A DNA stretch of 57,645 nt from Faecalimicrobium dakarense. GTDB lineage: Bacteria; Bacillota; Clostridia; Peptostreptococcales; Peptostreptococcaceae. Below, piece after piece: positions 1 through 12,681 of this stretch. The stretch is from assembly GCF_000499525.1 (NCBI RefSeq), contig NZ_HG529229.1, positions 1-57,645 on the forward strand, written 5' to 3'. Position 1 is the stretch's first letter; every line of letters begins with the position of its first letter. The translations under genes were made by a program, and so were the position numbers. Below the pieces are notes generated by a model that searched no databases, had not been told where the DNA came from, and was given only the letters and a program-made list of their open reading frames with translations.

Positions 1-36
1 TTTATGTATTGGGGGATGAATGTATTTTAATGTACA

Positions 37-66
37 TTGTATCTAAAGTGCAGAAGTATTTATAAT
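37..66 (+). promoter_or_regulatory. Candidate sigma-A promoter of nifJ
   Basis: A -35-like TTGTAT (37-42) is followed after 18 bases by a perfect TATAAT (61-66), about 55 bases before the nifJ start. The -35 matches only 4 of 6 consensus bases, so this is a tentative call. The rest of the 120-base leader shows no clear operator. Confidence 0.4.
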
Positions 67-105
67 TATCACTTAATTTATTTAAGTACAATTGGAGTAA
101 TATAA

Positions 106-3660
<3,555 letters not shown>

Positions 3661-3680
3661 TAAATAATAGTTTAATATAG

Positions 3681-3710
3681 AGGATGGGCTTTTAAGCCCA
3701 TTCTTTTTTT
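3681..3710 (+). terminator. Intrinsic terminator of nifJ
   Basis: GC-rich stem with ATGGGCTT pairing with AAGCCCAT, a tiny T loop, and a run of seven T just after it, 20 bases past the nifJ stop. Confidence 0.9.
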
Positions 3711-3836
3711 GTATCAGGAAATTATATTTGAGCAACAGATATGTTTTTTAGGTTGTTGGTAACATGAGCAAAGCGAATTTTTTATTTTACAAAATAGAAA
3801 ATAGGTAGTATGATACTTATTAATTGGAGGTTTGAC

Positions 3837-4211
3837 ATGAAGAAAAAAATAATCATAAGTATATTAATAATAGTATCAATAATAGAAGTAGCTTTATTTT
3901 TAAAAAATAAAGAAAATAATGATAAAAAATTAAATAATACAGATAAATTTACGCAAAAAATAGAGCCATTATCTAAGAAACACGCTATAAATATATTAAA
4001 ATCTGAATATGGAGATTATATATCAGTAAGTGAAGATGATATAAAAATAAAAGGTGATGAATATATTATAGATGTTTCTGTTTACATAGAAGATGATGAG
4101 CCGCATGAAGATTTAGGAGATCATGAACATGAGCAAAGCTTAGGAGTTCATAAAATTAACATGTACACAGGAGCATTAACAATGCCAGATGAAAGTAAGG
4201 AAAGTAAATAA
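3837..4211 (+). CDS. Small membrane-anchored protein, PepSY-like tail, function unknown
   Basis: I do not recognise this 124-residue protein. The start is set at the ATG at 3837 because GGAGG sits at 3826-3830. The residues start MKKKIIISILIIVSIIEVAL, a basic N-terminus and one hydrophobic helix (about residues 4-20), followed by a Lys/Asn-rich linker and an outside domain. The domain begins with a helix (SKKHAINILKSEYGDY) and ends in LGVHKINMYTGAL, which looks like the closing strand of PepSY-type domains (inference). An acidic, histidine-containing patch (DDEPHEDLGDHEHEQ, about residues 86-100) could bind metal. It stands alone between nifJ and fbp. Confidence 0.7.
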   Translation: MKKKIIISILIIVSIIEVALFLKNKENNDKKLNNTDKFTQKIEPLSKKHAINILKSEYGDYISVSEDDIKIKGDEYIIDVSVYIEDDEPHEDLGDHEHEQSLGVHKINMYTGALTMPDESKESK

Positions 4212-4269
4212 AATAAGTATGTATCAAATGGTGGTAATTCTTAGAATTAATGTATACTAAAACTAAATA

Positions 4270-4278
4270 TGATATAAT
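4270..4278 (+). promoter_or_regulatory. Extended -10 promoter for fbp
   Basis: TGATATAAT is an exact extended -10 element (TG, one base, TATAAT), 33 bases before the fbp start codon. No good -35 is seen, which is tolerated for extended -10 promoters. Confidence 0.5.
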
Positions 4279-4310
4279 AAATACTATATAAGTAGTTTGG
4301 AGGTATATAG

Positions 4311-6275
4311 TTGAAAACTTTAGAAAATGAAATAAAGTACTTACAATTGTTATCAAAGCAGTATCCTAGCATATCAAAAGCTAGTACTGAAATTATAAAT
4401 TTAGAAGCAATATTAAATCTACCAAAAGGAACAGAACATTTTTTAACAGACATACATGGAGAATATGAGCCATTTGTACATGTTCTAAAAAATGGTTCGG
4501 GTGTTGTAAAAAGAAAGATAGAAGAGTTATTTTCAAATACTATGAGAGAAAGTGAAAAAAAGGCTTTAGCAACTCTTGTATATTATCCAGAACAAAAACT
4601 AGAATTAATAATAAAAGAAGAAGAAAATATAGATGATTTTTATAGAATAAATATATACAGGCTTATAGAATTATGCAGATATGCATCTAGTAAATATACA
4701 AGATCAAAGGTTAGAAAGCTTTTACCTAATGATTTTAAATATATAATAGAAGAATTGCTACATGAAAATATTGATAGCAAGCATAAGCAAGAATATTATA
4801 AGAGCATAGTAGAGACAATTATAGAAATAGATAGAGCTAAGGAATTTATAATAGCAATATCAAAGGTAATACAAAAGCTAGTAGTAGATAGATTGCACAT
4901 TATAGGAGATATATATGATAGAGGGCCAAGACCGGATATAGTTATGGATACTCTAATGGATTACCACAGTGTTGATATACAATGGGGAAATCATGATATA
5001 TTATGGATGGGAGCAGCTGCTGGTCAAAAAACTTGTATAGCAAATGCTCTTAGAATATCTGCAAGATATGCAAACTTAGATATTGTAGAAGATATTTATG
5101 GAATAAACCTATTACCACTAGCTACATTTGCTATGGATGTTTACAAAGATGATCCTTGCAATAACTTTATGCCTAAAATAAGTGATGAAGATGTATCAAG
5201 TACAGAAAAGTCATTAATAGCAAAAATGCATAAGGCAATAAGTATAATTCAATTTAAGCTTGAAGGACAAGTTATAAATAAAAGGCCAGAGTTTGACATG
5301 AAACATAGGTTACTTCTTAATAATATAAACTACGATGAAGGAACAATATCATTAAAAGGTAAGATTTATAAATTAAAAGACTCATATTTACCGACAATAG
5401 ATAAAAACAATCCATATAATCTTACTGAAAAAGAAAGTGTAGTTATTGAAAAATTAGTATCATCATTTAAAAATAGCGAAAAACTTCAAAAGCATGTTTC
5501 TTTCTTATTTTCAAAAGGAAGTATATACTTAATTGCTAACTCAAACTTATTATTCCATGGATGTATTCCTTTAAATAAAGATGAAAGCTTTATGAGTATG
5601 ACTCTACAAGGCAAAGAGTATAGTGGTAAGGTATTAATGGATAGAATGGAAGCTTTAGCAAGAGAGGGATATTTCTTTAAAGAAAAAACAGAACAAAAAC
5701 AATATGGCATGGATATAATGTGGTATTTATGGACTGGTAAATGCTCATCTCTATTTGGAAAAGATGATATGACAACCTTTGAAAGATACTTTATTAATGA
5801 AAAAGAAGCTCATAAGGAAAATAAAAATCCATATTTTAAATTAAGAGAAGATGAGAATATGTGTAGAAAAATATTTAAAGAGTTTAATTTAGATTTTGAA
5901 GAATCGCATATTATTAATGGTCATGTTCCTGTAGAAAGTAAAAATGGGGAAAGTCCTATAAAAGCTAATGGAAAAATTCTTGTTATAGATGGAGGATTTT
6001 CAAGAGCATATCAAAAGAAAACAGGTATAGCGGGTTACACACTAATATATAACTCTCAAACTTTACAATTAGTATCTCATGAACCATTTACATGTGCAGA
6101 GGAAGCTATAGTAAATGAAAGTGATATATTATCAACAACAATAGTTGTAGAACATAAAGTAAATAGAAAAACAGTAAGAGATACAGATGCTGGTAAAAAA
6201 TTAGAAGAAGAAGTAAAAGATTTAAAATTACTTTTAATGGCGTATAAAAAGGGTTTAATAAAGGAAATACAGTAA
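4311..6275 (+). CDS. fbp: Fructose-1,6-bisphosphatase, class III
   Basis: 654-residue class III (Firmicute-type) FBPase, the size of Bacillus subtilis Fbp. It hydrolyses fructose-1,6-bisphosphate to fructose-6-phosphate and phosphate in gluconeogenesis. The metallophosphatase core is visible: [10 protein letters not shown] (DxHG), [13 protein letters not shown] (GDxxDRG), [10 protein letters not shown] (GNHD) and INGHVPV. The start is a TTG at 4311 with GGAGG at 4299-4303, giving [14 protein letters not shown], which matches the family N-terminus. A single-gene unit with its own terminator. Not related to the class I or II enzymes. Confidence 0.96.
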   Translation: MKTLENEIKYLQLLSKQYPSISKASTEIINLEAILNLPKGTEHFLTDIHGEYEPFVHVLKNGSGVVKRKIEELFSNTMRESEKKALATLVYYPEQKLELIIKEEENIDDFYRINIYRLIELCRYASSKYTRSKVRKLLPNDFKYIIEELLHENIDSKHKQEYYKSIVETIIEIDRAKEFIIAISKVIQKLVVDRLHIIGDIYDRGPRPDIVMDTLMDYHSVDIQWGNHDILWMGAAAGQKTCIANALRISARYANLDIVEDIYGINLLPLATFAMDVYKDDPCNNFMPKISDEDVSSTEKSLIAKMHKAISIIQFKLEGQVINKRPEFDMKHRLLLNNINYDEGTISLKGKIYKLKDSYLPTIDKNNPYNLTEKESVVIEKLVSSFKNSEKLQKHVSFLFSKGSIYLIANSNLLFHGCIPLNKDESFMSMTLQGKEYSGKVLMDRMEALAREGYFFKEKTEQKQYGMDIMWYLWTGKCSSLFGKDDMTTFERYFINEKEAHKENKNPYFKLREDENMCRKIFKEFNLDFEESHIINGHVPVESKNGESPIKANGKILVIDGGFSRAYQKKTGIAGYTLIYNSQTLQLVSHEPFTCAEEAIVNESDILSTTIVVEHKVNRKTVRDTDAGKKLEEEVKDLKLLLMAYKKGLIKEIQ

Positions 6276-6304
6276 ATAGAAGTCGCAAGACTTCTATTTT
6301 TTTT
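6276..6304 (+). terminator. Intrinsic terminator of fbp
   Basis: A perfect 9-bp stem (ATAGAAGTC with GACTTCTAT) capped by a GCAA tetraloop and followed by a T run. It begins at the base right after the fbp stop codon. Confidence 0.92.
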
Positions 6305-6379
6305 ATAAAAATCATAATAGTAGTATGAAGTGGTAAAACTAAGGTAAAAATTAATAATAACTTAAAGTGGAGGTAAATT

Positions 6380-6973
6380 ATGAATTTATTAAAAGATAGT
6401 AAAACTAAAAATAATTTAATGAGAGCTTTCGCAGGAGAAAGTCAAGCTAGAAACAGATATACATTTGGAGCAAGTCAAGCTAAGAGTCAAAACCTAGCAT
6501 TAATACAACAGGCATTTATATATACTGCAGATCAAGAAAAAGAGCATGCTAAAGTATTTTATAATCATTTAAAAGAACTTTCAGGTCAAACAATATTTAT
6601 AGATGGTGGTTATCCAATAGATATATACGATAATATTGCTCAAACTCTAAGAGCAGCCCAACATAATGAATATGAAGAATGGGGAGATGTATATAAAGAG
6701 TTTGGTAAGGTTGCAATGGAAGAAGGATTTACAAATGTAGCAAATACTTTTAACAAAATAGCAGAAATAGAAAAGATGCATGGGGATAGATTTGGAGAGT
6801 TTGCTGACAAATTAGAATCAAACACTCTTTTTAAAAGTGATAAAGAAGAACAATGGATATGCTTAAACTGTGGTCATGTACATACAGGTAAAGATGCACC
6901 TGGAATATGTCCAGTATGCTCTCATCCTCAGGGATACTTTATATTATACTCAAATTCTCCATTTGCAAGATAG
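6380..6973 (+). CDS. rbr: Rubrerythrin
   Basis: 197 residues. Rubrerythrin reduces hydrogen peroxide in the cytoplasm of anaerobes, taking electrons from rubredoxin or NADH-dependent partners. The N-terminal ferritin-like four-helix domain carries the di-iron ligands within GESQARNRYTFG and DQEKEHAKVFYNH, with a second helix pair around NKIAEIEKMHGDRF. The C-terminal rubredoxin-like domain has WICLNCGHVHTG and GICPVCSHPQGYF, giving the two CxxC knuckles for the FeS4 site. GGAGG lies 7 bases before the ATG. It has no obvious terminator of its own; the next gene is separated by about 255 bases of regulatory sequence. Confidence 0.96.
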   Translation: MNLLKDSKTKNNLMRAFAGESQARNRYTFGASQAKSQNLALIQQAFIYTADQEKEHAKVFYNHLKELSGQTIFIDGGYPIDIYDNIAQTLRAAQHNEYEEWGDVYKEFGKVAMEEGFTNVANTFNKIAEIEKMHGDRFGEFADKLESNTLFKSDKEEQWICLNCGHVHTGKDAPGICPVCSHPQGYFILYSNSPFAR

Positions 6974-6987
6974 TATTAATCTACAGT

Positions 6988-7003
6988 GTGAAAAAGTTTT
7001 CAA
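6988..7003 (+). promoter_or_regulatory. Candidate CcpA (cre) site
   Basis: The 16 bases GTGAAAAAGTTTTCAA fit the consensus reported for Clostridioides difficile CcpA, RRGAAAANGTTTTCWW, at 15 of 16 positions. They lie 5 bases upstream of the -35 box of the antiterminator gene. The match is seen in the sequence; CcpA control is inferred. Confidence 0.6.
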
Positions 7004-7008
7004 AAGTA

Positions 7009-7037
7009 TTGACATAGGTTTATTAATATTATAAAAT
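7009..7037 (+). promoter_or_regulatory. Sigma-A promoter of the antiterminator gene
   Basis: A perfect TTGACA (7009-7014), a 17-base spacer and TAAAAT (7032-7037). Transcription would begin near 7044 and run into the RNA antiterminator and terminator before the coding region. Confidence 0.75.
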
Positions 7038-7088
7038 TAAATTTGTAGAAATATTGAATAAATTTAATTAAAATAAATCAACAAAATT

Positions 7089-7117
7089 GGATTGTTACTG
7101 ATTGAGCAGGCAATACC
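7089..7117 (+). promoter_or_regulatory. RNA antiterminator (RAT) target, first copy
   Basis: GGATTGTTACTG, a short loop, then GCAGGCAATACC. This is the classic LicT/SacY-type RAT hairpin recognised by BglG-family CAT domains. Its 3' side overlaps the 5' arm of the terminator that follows, so the two folds exclude each other. It implies autoregulation of the antiterminator gene. Confidence 0.9.
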
Positions 7118-7166
7118 TAAGTTAGGACACGAAATTTTTGTGTTTTGATTTAGGTATTTTATTTTT
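7112..7166 (+). terminator. Conditional terminator in the antiterminator-gene leader
   Basis: AATACCTAA (7112-7120) pairs with TTAGGTATT (7150-7158). Inner pairs, some G-T, extend the stem to about 19 bp around a T-rich loop. A T-rich tail follows. It overlaps the RAT by 6 bases and would stop transcription about 60 bases before the start codon unless the RAT is bound. Confidence 0.88.
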
Positions 7167-7228
7167 AAAAGATTAAAGTTAAGGGTATAAATAAAAAGAA
7201 TTCTATTAAAAGAGGTGAGTAAATATCT

Positions 7229-8080
7229 ATGATTATTGAAAAAATTTATAACAACAATGTAGTATTGGTTATAGATAAGGAAAGTAAAAAAGAACTAGTG
7301 CTCACTGGATGTGGAATAGGATTTCAAAAAAAGATAGGCCAAGAAATTGATAAAAATAAAATTGAAAAAAAATTTATTACAGAAGATGATACCTTTAAAA
7401 AGAAAATAATAAAATTAGCAAGTGAAGTAGATGAAAAAGTATTTAATGCAAGCTCTAATATAATAGAATATGCAGAGAGTTTTTTAAATACTGAACTGGA
7501 TGAATATATATATGCATCTTTAACAGACCATATATCATTTGCTCTTAAAAGATTTGAAGAAAACATAGAAATAAAAAATGATTTGTTATATGAAATAAGA
7601 AGAATTCATAAAAAAGAGTTTGAAGTTGGAAAATGGGCAATAGATTATATTAATAATGAGCTTAATGTTAAATTTCCAATAGATGAAGCTGGATTTATAG
7701 CAATGCATATAGTTAATGCAAATTATAAAGAAAGTACAAGTGAATCTTTTTTAATGACTAAAATAGTTAAAGATATACTTAATATAATAAGATATTATTA
7801 TTCAGTTGAATTTGAAGAAGATGATTATAATTATGATAGATTAATAACTCATTTAAAGTTTTTTGCTAAAAGATTAATTAAAAAAGAAATATTAGATAAT
7901 AAGAATAATGAACTTATAGATTTAATAAAATTAAAATATGAAAGTGCATATAATTGTGCATGTAGAATAAAAAAATTTATAGAACAAAATCATGAATACA
8001 TTGTAAGTGAAGATGAAATACTTTACCTTACATTGCATATAAATAGAGTTATATCATCAATAAAAGATAATCAAAATTAA
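7229..8080 (+). CDS. BglG/LicT/GlcT-family transcription antiterminator
   Basis: 283 residues, the usual length of PTS-controlled antiterminators. An N-terminal RNA-binding CAT domain (about residues 1-55) is followed by two PTS regulation domains. PRD1 has histidines in LTDHISFALKR and FIAMHIVNA; PRD2 has them in LITHLKFFAKR and LYLTLHINRV. Phosphorylation of these by HPr and EII proteins reports sugar supply. It should bind the RAT elements in front of itself and in front of ptsG. The neighbouring ptsG makes a glucose (GlcT-like) role likely, although the RAT sequence is closer to the LicT class. I leave the symbol open for that reason. The ATG at 7229 follows GAGGTGAG. Confidence 0.93.
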   Translation: MIIEKIYNNNVVLVIDKESKKELVLTGCGIGFQKKIGQEIDKNKIEKKFITEDDTFKKKIIKLASEVDEKVFNASSNIIEYAESFLNTELDEYIYASLTDHISFALKRFEENIEIKNDLLYEIRRIHKKEFEVGKWAIDYINNELNVKFPIDEAGFIAMHIVNANYKESTSESFLMTKIVKDILNIIRYYYSVEFEEDDYNYDRLITHLKFFAKRLIKKEILDNKNNELIDLIKLKYESAYNCACRIKKFIEQNHEYIVSEDEILYLTLHINRVISSIKDNQN

Positions 8081-8109
8081 ATACTTAAACTAATAAAGTA
8101 AACAATAAA

Positions 8110-8137
8110 AGATTGTTACTGGTTAAGCAGGCAAGAC
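8110..8137 (+). promoter_or_regulatory. RNA antiterminator (RAT) target, second copy, in the ptsG leader
   Basis: AGATTGTTACTGG, a loop, AGCAGGCAAGAC. It shares the GATTGTTACTG and AGCAGGCAA cores with the first copy at 7089. Its 3' edge overlaps the 5' arm of the ptsG leader terminator (starts at 8133). Confidence 0.88.
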
Positions 8138-8272
8138 TTAAGTTTATAAATTTGTATTGATAGTTTAGGAATAGTGTTATTAATTAAGGAGAATATTACT
8201 TAGTGATATTATCTTTAATTAATAGCGTAAATTCCAGCTATTTATACTTGTTATAAATTTAAGTCTTTTTAT
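8133..8272 (+). terminator. Conditional terminator with a long internal hairpin, ptsG leader
   Basis: The outer stem pairs 8133-8149 with 8251-8267 (17 bp, one G-T pair) and ends in a T run. Instead of a small loop it encloses about 100 bases that fold again. 8178-8198 pairs with 8204-8224 (21 positions, one mismatch, three G-T) around the loop CTTAG, and GGAAT (8168-8172) pairs with ATTCC (8231-8235). The whole leader can form one long rod. Confidence 0.8.
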
Positions 8273-8301
8273 ATTTAAAAAACAATTATAGGAGGATAAC
8301 T

Positions 8302-10353
8302 ATGAAAAAATTATTTGGTGTTTTACAAAAAGTAGGAAAAGCATTAATGTTACCAGTTGCACTACTTCCAGCAGCAGGTATACTTCTAGGCGTGAGTAAT
8401 GCACTAGCAAACCCTGAATTAATACAAATGATGCCTTTTCTAGACAATACAACTTTCCAACTTATTATTAAAATAATGGAAAAATCAGGTGGAATAGTAT
8501 TTGATAATTTACCTTTACTATTTGCAGTAGGTACTGCAGTCGGTTTAACTGAAGGTGAAGGTGTTGCAGGATTAGCTGCAATAGTTGGTTTATTAATAAT
8601 GAATACATCTATGGGAATTATGGCTGGAGTAACTCCAGAATTAGCTGGTGCTGTTCCAGGTTTAAAAGGAAACCCGATGTATACAATGGCTCTTGGAGTT
8701 CCAACTCTTCAAACAGGAGTATTTGGCGGTATTATAATAGGTATAGTAGCTGCAGGACTTTATAAGAAGTTCTACAAAATTGATTTACCTCAATATTTAG
8801 GATTCTTTGCAGGTAAGAGATTCGTTCCAATAGTAACAGCAGCAAGTGCTATATTAATAGGTATACTATTATCATTTATATGGCCTCCAATACAAAATGG
8901 ATTACTTTCATTCTCTAAAACAGTAATAGAGGCAAATATAACAATAGCAGCATTTTTATTTGGTGTAGTTGAAAGAGCATTAATACCATTTGGTCTACAT
9001 CACGTATTCTATAATCCATTCTGGTATCAGTTTGGTGAATATACAAATAATGCAGGTCAACTAGTAATGGGTGACCAAAGTATATTCATGGCTCAACTTA
9101 AAGATGGTGTAGCATTTACAGCAGGTACTTTTATGACTGGTAAATTCCCATTCATGATGTTTGGTCTTCCAGCAGCAGCACTTGCTATGGTTCATACTGC
9201 TAAACCTGAAAAAAGAAAGTTTGTTGCAGGTATAATGGCATCAGCAGCACTTACTTCATTCTTAACAGGTATAACTGAACCGATAGAATTCGCATTCTTA
9301 TTCGTAGCTCCAGCATTATTTGCAGTTCACTGTTTATTTGCAGGACTATCATTTATGTTAATGCAATTATTAAATGTTAAGATAGGTATGACATTCTCAG
9401 GAGGTCTTTTAGACTTCTTACTATTCGGAGTTTTACCAAATAGAACTCCATGGTATTTAGCAATATTAGTAGGATTAGGATTTGCAGTAGTTTACTACTT
9501 TGGATTTAGATTTATAATAACTAAGTTTAACTTAAAGACTCCAGGAAGAGAAGATGATATAGAAGAATCAGAAGGTGCTGTTTTAAATAATAGTGAATTA
9601 GCAGCAGGAATATTAGAAGCTTTAGGAAATAAAGAAAATATAAAAAGCTTAGATGCTTGTATAACTAGACTTAGAGTAGCAGTTGATGATATAGAAAAAG
9701 TTGACCAAGATAAATTAAAATCACTAGGTGCAGCAGGTGTTATGGTAATAGGTAATAACATTCAAGCTATATACGGACCTAAATCAGATACATTAAAATC
9801 AGAAATAAACGAGATAGTATCAGGAAAAGTTAAAGTAAATAAAAAAGTAGAAGAACCAGTAATAGAAGTTAAAGAAGCTAAAGAAGAAAAAATAGACTCT
9901 AATGAAGAAATATTATCATTAACTAACGGTGATATATTAGATATATCAAAAGTTCCTGATGAAGTATTTTCAACAAAATTAATGGGTGATGGATTTGCTA
10001 TAGATTCATCTGATGGAAATATATATTCACCAGTAGATGGTAGTGTAGAAGTAATATTCCCTACAAAGCATGCTGTGATAATAAAATCAAAAGGCGGCAG
10101 AGAAGTACTTATACATTTAGGAATAGAAACTGTTAAGTTAGAAGGTAGGGGCTTTGAAATGTTTGTTGAAGTTGGGCAACAGGTTAAAGCTGGAGATAAA
10201 TTAGTTAAAATGGATTTAGATTATATTCGTGAAAATGCAACATCAACAATAAGTCCGGTAATATTTACCAATTTAGAAGAGGGCGAAAAAGTTAAAGTAA
10301 AAACAGGTAAAACATTCGCTAAAGAAAGCAATAGAGTGAATATAATTAAGTAA
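8302..10353 (+). CDS. ptsG: PTS glucose-type EIICBA component
   Basis: 683-residue membrane permease that takes up and phosphorylates glucose using phosphate from HPr. The EIIC domain comes first (about residues 1-410, many membrane helices, with the [12 protein letters not shown] signature). EIIB follows with the phosphocysteine in [12 protein letters not shown] (Cys453). EIIA closes the protein with the phosphohistidine in [13 protein letters not shown] (His605) and the partner His in [12 protein letters not shown]. Having IIA fused at the C-terminus is the B. subtilis PtsG arrangement. The ATG at 8302 has AGGAGG upstream. Expression depends on antitermination in the leader. N-acetylglucosamine is a possible alternative substrate; glucose is favoured by overall similarity. 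Confidence 0.93.
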   Translation: MKKLFGVLQKVGKALMLPVALLPAAGILLGVSNALANPELIQMMPFLDNTTFQLIIKIMEKSGGIVFDNLPLLFAVGTAVGLTEGEGVAGLAAIVGLLIMNTSMGIMAGVTPELAGAVPGLKGNPMYTMALGVPTLQTGVFGGIIIGIVAAGLYKKFYKIDLPQYLGFFAGKRFVPIVTAASAILIGILLSFIWPPIQNGLLSFSKTVIEANITIAAFLFGVVERALIPFGLHHVFYNPFWYQFGEYTNNAGQLVMGDQSIFMAQLKDGVAFTAGTFMTGKFPFMMFGLPAAALAMVHTAKPEKRKFVAGIMASAALTSFLTGITEPIEFAFLFVAPALFAVHCLFAGLSFMLMQLLNVKIGMTFSGGLLDFLLFGVLPNRTPWYLAILVGLGFAVVYYFGFRFIITKFNLKTPGREDDIEESEGAVLNNSELAAGILEALGNKENIKSLDACITRLRVAVDDIEKVDQDKLKSLGAAGVMVIGNNIQAIYGPKSDTLKSEINEIVSGKVKVNKKVEEPVIEVKEAKEEKIDSNEEILSLTNGDILDISKVPDEVFSTKLMGDGFAIDSSDGNIYSPVDGSVEVIFPTKHAVIIKSKGGREVLIHLGIETVKLEGRGFEMFVEVGQQVKAGDKLVKMDLDYIRENATSTISPVIFTNLEEGEKVKVKTGKTFAKESNRVNIIK

Positions 10354-10378
10354 AAAAAGAAAATTGACAAATATTTAG

Positions 10379-10406
10379 AAAACCTAGCGAATATGCTAGG
10401 TTTTTT
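10379..10406 (+). terminator. Intrinsic terminator of ptsG
   Basis: A 10-bp stem AAAACCTAGC / GCTAGGTTTT with loop GAATAT and six T. The T tract runs directly into the -35 box of the next promoter. Confidence 0.93.
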
Positions 10407-10433
10407 GACATTGAAGGTGAAATGGAGTATAAT
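10405..10433 (+). promoter_or_regulatory. Perfect-consensus sigma-A promoter of the D-Asp ligase operon
   Basis: TTGACA (10405-10410), exactly 17 bases, TATAAT (10428-10433). All twelve consensus bases and the optimal spacer are present, and the first two bases of the -35 are the last two T of the ptsG terminator. Strong constitutive expression is inferred. Confidence 0.88.
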
Positions 10434-10483
10434 TAACGAGTAAATTTAATCGTAGAATGATGATTTAAAATGAGGTGGAAAAC

Positions 10484-11698
10484 GTGGATAATATAGTAAT
10501 ACAACCCGTATTAGTAGGTGGAGATATAAACTGCTATAGCGTGGCAAGAGCATATCATGAAGCATATGGAGTAAAGTCTATAGCATTTGGTAGATATGCA
10601 TTAGGAGCAACTAAGGATAGTAATATAATAGATTTTAGAATAGACCCAAGAATAACGGAAGAAAAAGAATTTATACAAGTTTTATTAAAGACTGCAGATG
10701 AATTAGCAGCACCTAATAAGAAGTTAATAATAATGGGATGTACGGATGAATACGCAGAATTAATAATAGACCATAGAGATATACTAAAAGAAAAATACAT
10801 AGTTCCTTACATTGATAGTGAGCTAAAGAACAAATTAATAGAAAAAGAATTATTCTATCAAATGTGTGAAGAAAAAGGATTAGATTATCCTAAGACTTTT
10901 ATATACTCAAAAGGCGATAAGATAGAAGACTTTGGATTTAACTATCCAGTTATAATAAAGCCTTCTGATAGTGTATTATATTGGCAGTTCCCATTTGAAG
11001 GTATGAAAAAAGCATACGTTGCAAACAATGAAAAAGAATTTATAGAAATTACTTCTGCAATATATAGTGGTAAATATGATAAGAACCTAATAATACAAGA
11101 CTTTATACCAGGTGATGACTCACATATGAGAGTTTTAACTTGCTACTCAGACCAACATGGTAAAGTTAAAATGATGTGTTTAGGACATGTATTATTAGAA
11201 GAACATACTCCAAAAGGTATAGGAAATCATGCTGCTATAATTACAGAGTATGATGAAGCTTTAATGGAAAAATTTAAAGCATTCTTAGAGGATATAAACT
11301 ATACAGGTTTCTCAAACTTTGATATAAAGTTTGATACAAGAGACAACACATACAAGGTGTTTGAAATAAACTTGAGACAAGGTAGAAGTAACTACTATGT
11401 TACAAGTTCAGGGAACAATATAGCTAAGTATGTAGTAGAAGATAGAGTATATAATAAAGAGCTAGATTTAAAAATTCAAAAAGATGCTTTCTTCTGGCAT
11501 GTTATACCTAATAATGTAGTTTATAAATACGTAAAAAATCAAGAATTAGTAAATAAAGCTAAGAAGTTAGTAAGCGAAGGAAAAAGTGCAACTTCATTTG
11601 GATATGAAAAAGACTTAAAAGGAAACTTTAAGAGAAGATGGTATATATTCTTATACAATATAAACCAAATGAGGAAGTTTAAAAAATACTGCAAATAG
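10484..11698 (+). CDS. ATP-grasp D-aspartate ligase (peptidoglycan cross-bridge), Asl-type
   Basis: 404 residues from the GTG at 10484, chosen because GAGGTGG (10472-10478) precedes it at proper distance; the GTG at 10475 lies inside that ribosome site. ATP-grasp fold: preATP region, NYPVIIKPSDS (ATP-binding Lys), LIIQDFIPGDDSHMRVLT and the metal-binding FEINLRQGRSNYY. The family includes enterococcal D-aspartate ligase (Asl-fm), which attaches the beta-carboxyl of D-Asp to the side-chain amine of L-Lys in UDP-MurNAc-pentapeptide. The next gene, 15 bases on, is an aspartate racemase, as expected for this role. Other carboxylate-amine ligases are the alternative; the context argues for D-Asp. 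Confidence 0.82.
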   Translation: MDNIVIQPVLVGGDINCYSVARAYHEAYGVKSIAFGRYALGATKDSNIIDFRIDPRITEEKEFIQVLLKTADELAAPNKKLIIMGCTDEYAELIIDHRDILKEKYIVPYIDSELKNKLIEKELFYQMCEEKGLDYPKTFIYSKGDKIEDFGFNYPVIIKPSDSVLYWQFPFEGMKKAYVANNEKEFIEITSAIYSGKYDKNLIIQDFIPGDDSHMRVLTCYSDQHGKVKMMCLGHVLLEEHTPKGIGNHAAIITEYDEALMEKFKAFLEDINYTGFSNFDIKFDTRDNTYKVFEINLRQGRSNYYVTSSGNNIAKYVVEDRVYNKELDLKIQKDAFFWHVIPNNVVYKYVKNQELVNKAKKLVSEGKSATSFGYEKDLKGNFKRRWYIFLYNINQMRKFKKYCK

Positions 11699-11713
11699 AT
11701 TGGTGATGTATAT

Positions 11714-12439
11714 ATGAAAACTAACAAGACAGTTGGAGTAATGGGTGGACTAGGCCCAATGGCTACAGTTTATTTTTATGACATGGTAGTTAGATTAACA
11801 GACGCAAGCTATGACCAAGATCATATAGATATGGTTATAACTAATCGTGCAACAACACCAGATAGAACGGATTTTATAATAGGTAAGTCTGACGAATCTC
11901 CAGTAAATATACTTATAGAAGATGCTAAAAAGTTAGAGGCATTTGGATGTAGCTTTTTAGTAATAACTTGTAATACTGCACACTATTTCTACAATGAAAT
12001 ATCAAGTAGTGTTAGTATACCAACGTTAAATATAATAGAAGAAACAGTTAAGCATGCTCATGAAAAAGGGTATAAAAAGCTTGGAATATTAGCTACAACT
12101 GGTAATATACACATAAAATTATACCAAAATATGTGTGAAAAATATAATATTGATTATCTGGTTTTAGATGATAATAGACAACAGTATATAATGGATATAA
12201 TTTACAAAGATATTAAAAGTGGAAAGCCTGCAAATATGGGCAAATTTAATTTAGTTGTAGATTACTTAAAAGAAAATAATTGCGATGGAGCTATACTTGG
12301 ATGCACGGAGTTATCAATACTTAAAAATGATAATAATCTAGATAATGATTTTTATATAGATTCATTAGAAGTATTAGCAAGAAGGACTATAGTAAATTCT
12401 GGTAAAGTTGACAAATGCAATGATCAAATAATAGTGTAG
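11714..12439 (+). CDS. racD: Aspartate/glutamate racemase family protein, probable aspartate racemase
   Basis: 241 residues. PLP-independent two-cysteine racemase that would supply D-aspartate in the cytoplasm. The two catalytic cysteines are visible in [11 protein letters not shown] and [10 protein letters not shown], and the N-terminus has the typical [15 protein letters not shown]. It lies 15 bases after the ligase with GGTGATG upstream, so the two are co-transcribed from the consensus promoter at 10405. MurI-type glutamate racemases have a different N-terminus, so I favour aspartate. Confidence 0.88.
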   Translation: MKTNKTVGVMGGLGPMATVYFYDMVVRLTDASYDQDHIDMVITNRATTPDRTDFIIGKSDESPVNILIEDAKKLEAFGCSFLVITCNTAHYFYNEISSSVSIPTLNIIEETVKHAHEKGYKKLGILATTGNIHIKLYQNMCEKYNIDYLVLDDNRQQYIMDIIYKDIKSGKPANMGKFNLVVDYLKENNCDGAILGCTELSILKNDNNLDNDFYIDSLEVLARRTIVNSGKVDKCNDQIIV

Positions 12440-12463
12440 AAATTTATAATTTATAGGATGTAT

Positions 12464-12495
12464 AAAATAGAGTAGCTGAAACTACTCTATTTTTA
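12464..12495 (+). terminator. Intrinsic terminator of the ligase-racemase operon
   Basis: A 12-bp stem AAAATAGAGTAG / CTACTCTATTTT with loop CTGAAA and a T tail, 25 bases after the racemase stop. Confidence 0.9.
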
Positions 12496-12610
12496 AATAT
12501 AAAAATTAGTTTGAGCTAAAGGCAATAATATCAGTTGTAGTATTAGTTTTAGAAATATTGATTATAATTTAAATGTTAACTTTATAATAAAGAACATATT
12601 TAGTAATTAT

Positions 12611-12640
12611 TTGTAAAACAAATTTTATAAATAATATGAT
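12611..12640 (+). promoter_or_regulatory. Candidate promoter of murE
   Basis: TTGTAA (12611-12616), 18-base spacer, TATGAT (12635-12640), about 42 bases before the murE start. An overlapping TATACT at 12640-12645 is another possible -10. Confidence 0.4.
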
Positions 12641-12681
12641 ATACTACATACGGAAGAAAACTTATGAGGAGGGGCTAAAAT

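Noticed and set aside
3721-3800. Repeat-like GAGCAAAGCGAATTTTTT with a similar piece near 33855
   Set aside because: Shared part is too short and the two copies differ; I cannot support a repeat family from two loose matches.
10364-10369. Second TTGACA just before the ptsG terminator
   Set aside because: No -10 at 16-18 bases; the place falls in the terminator stem. Only the one at 10405 has a partner.
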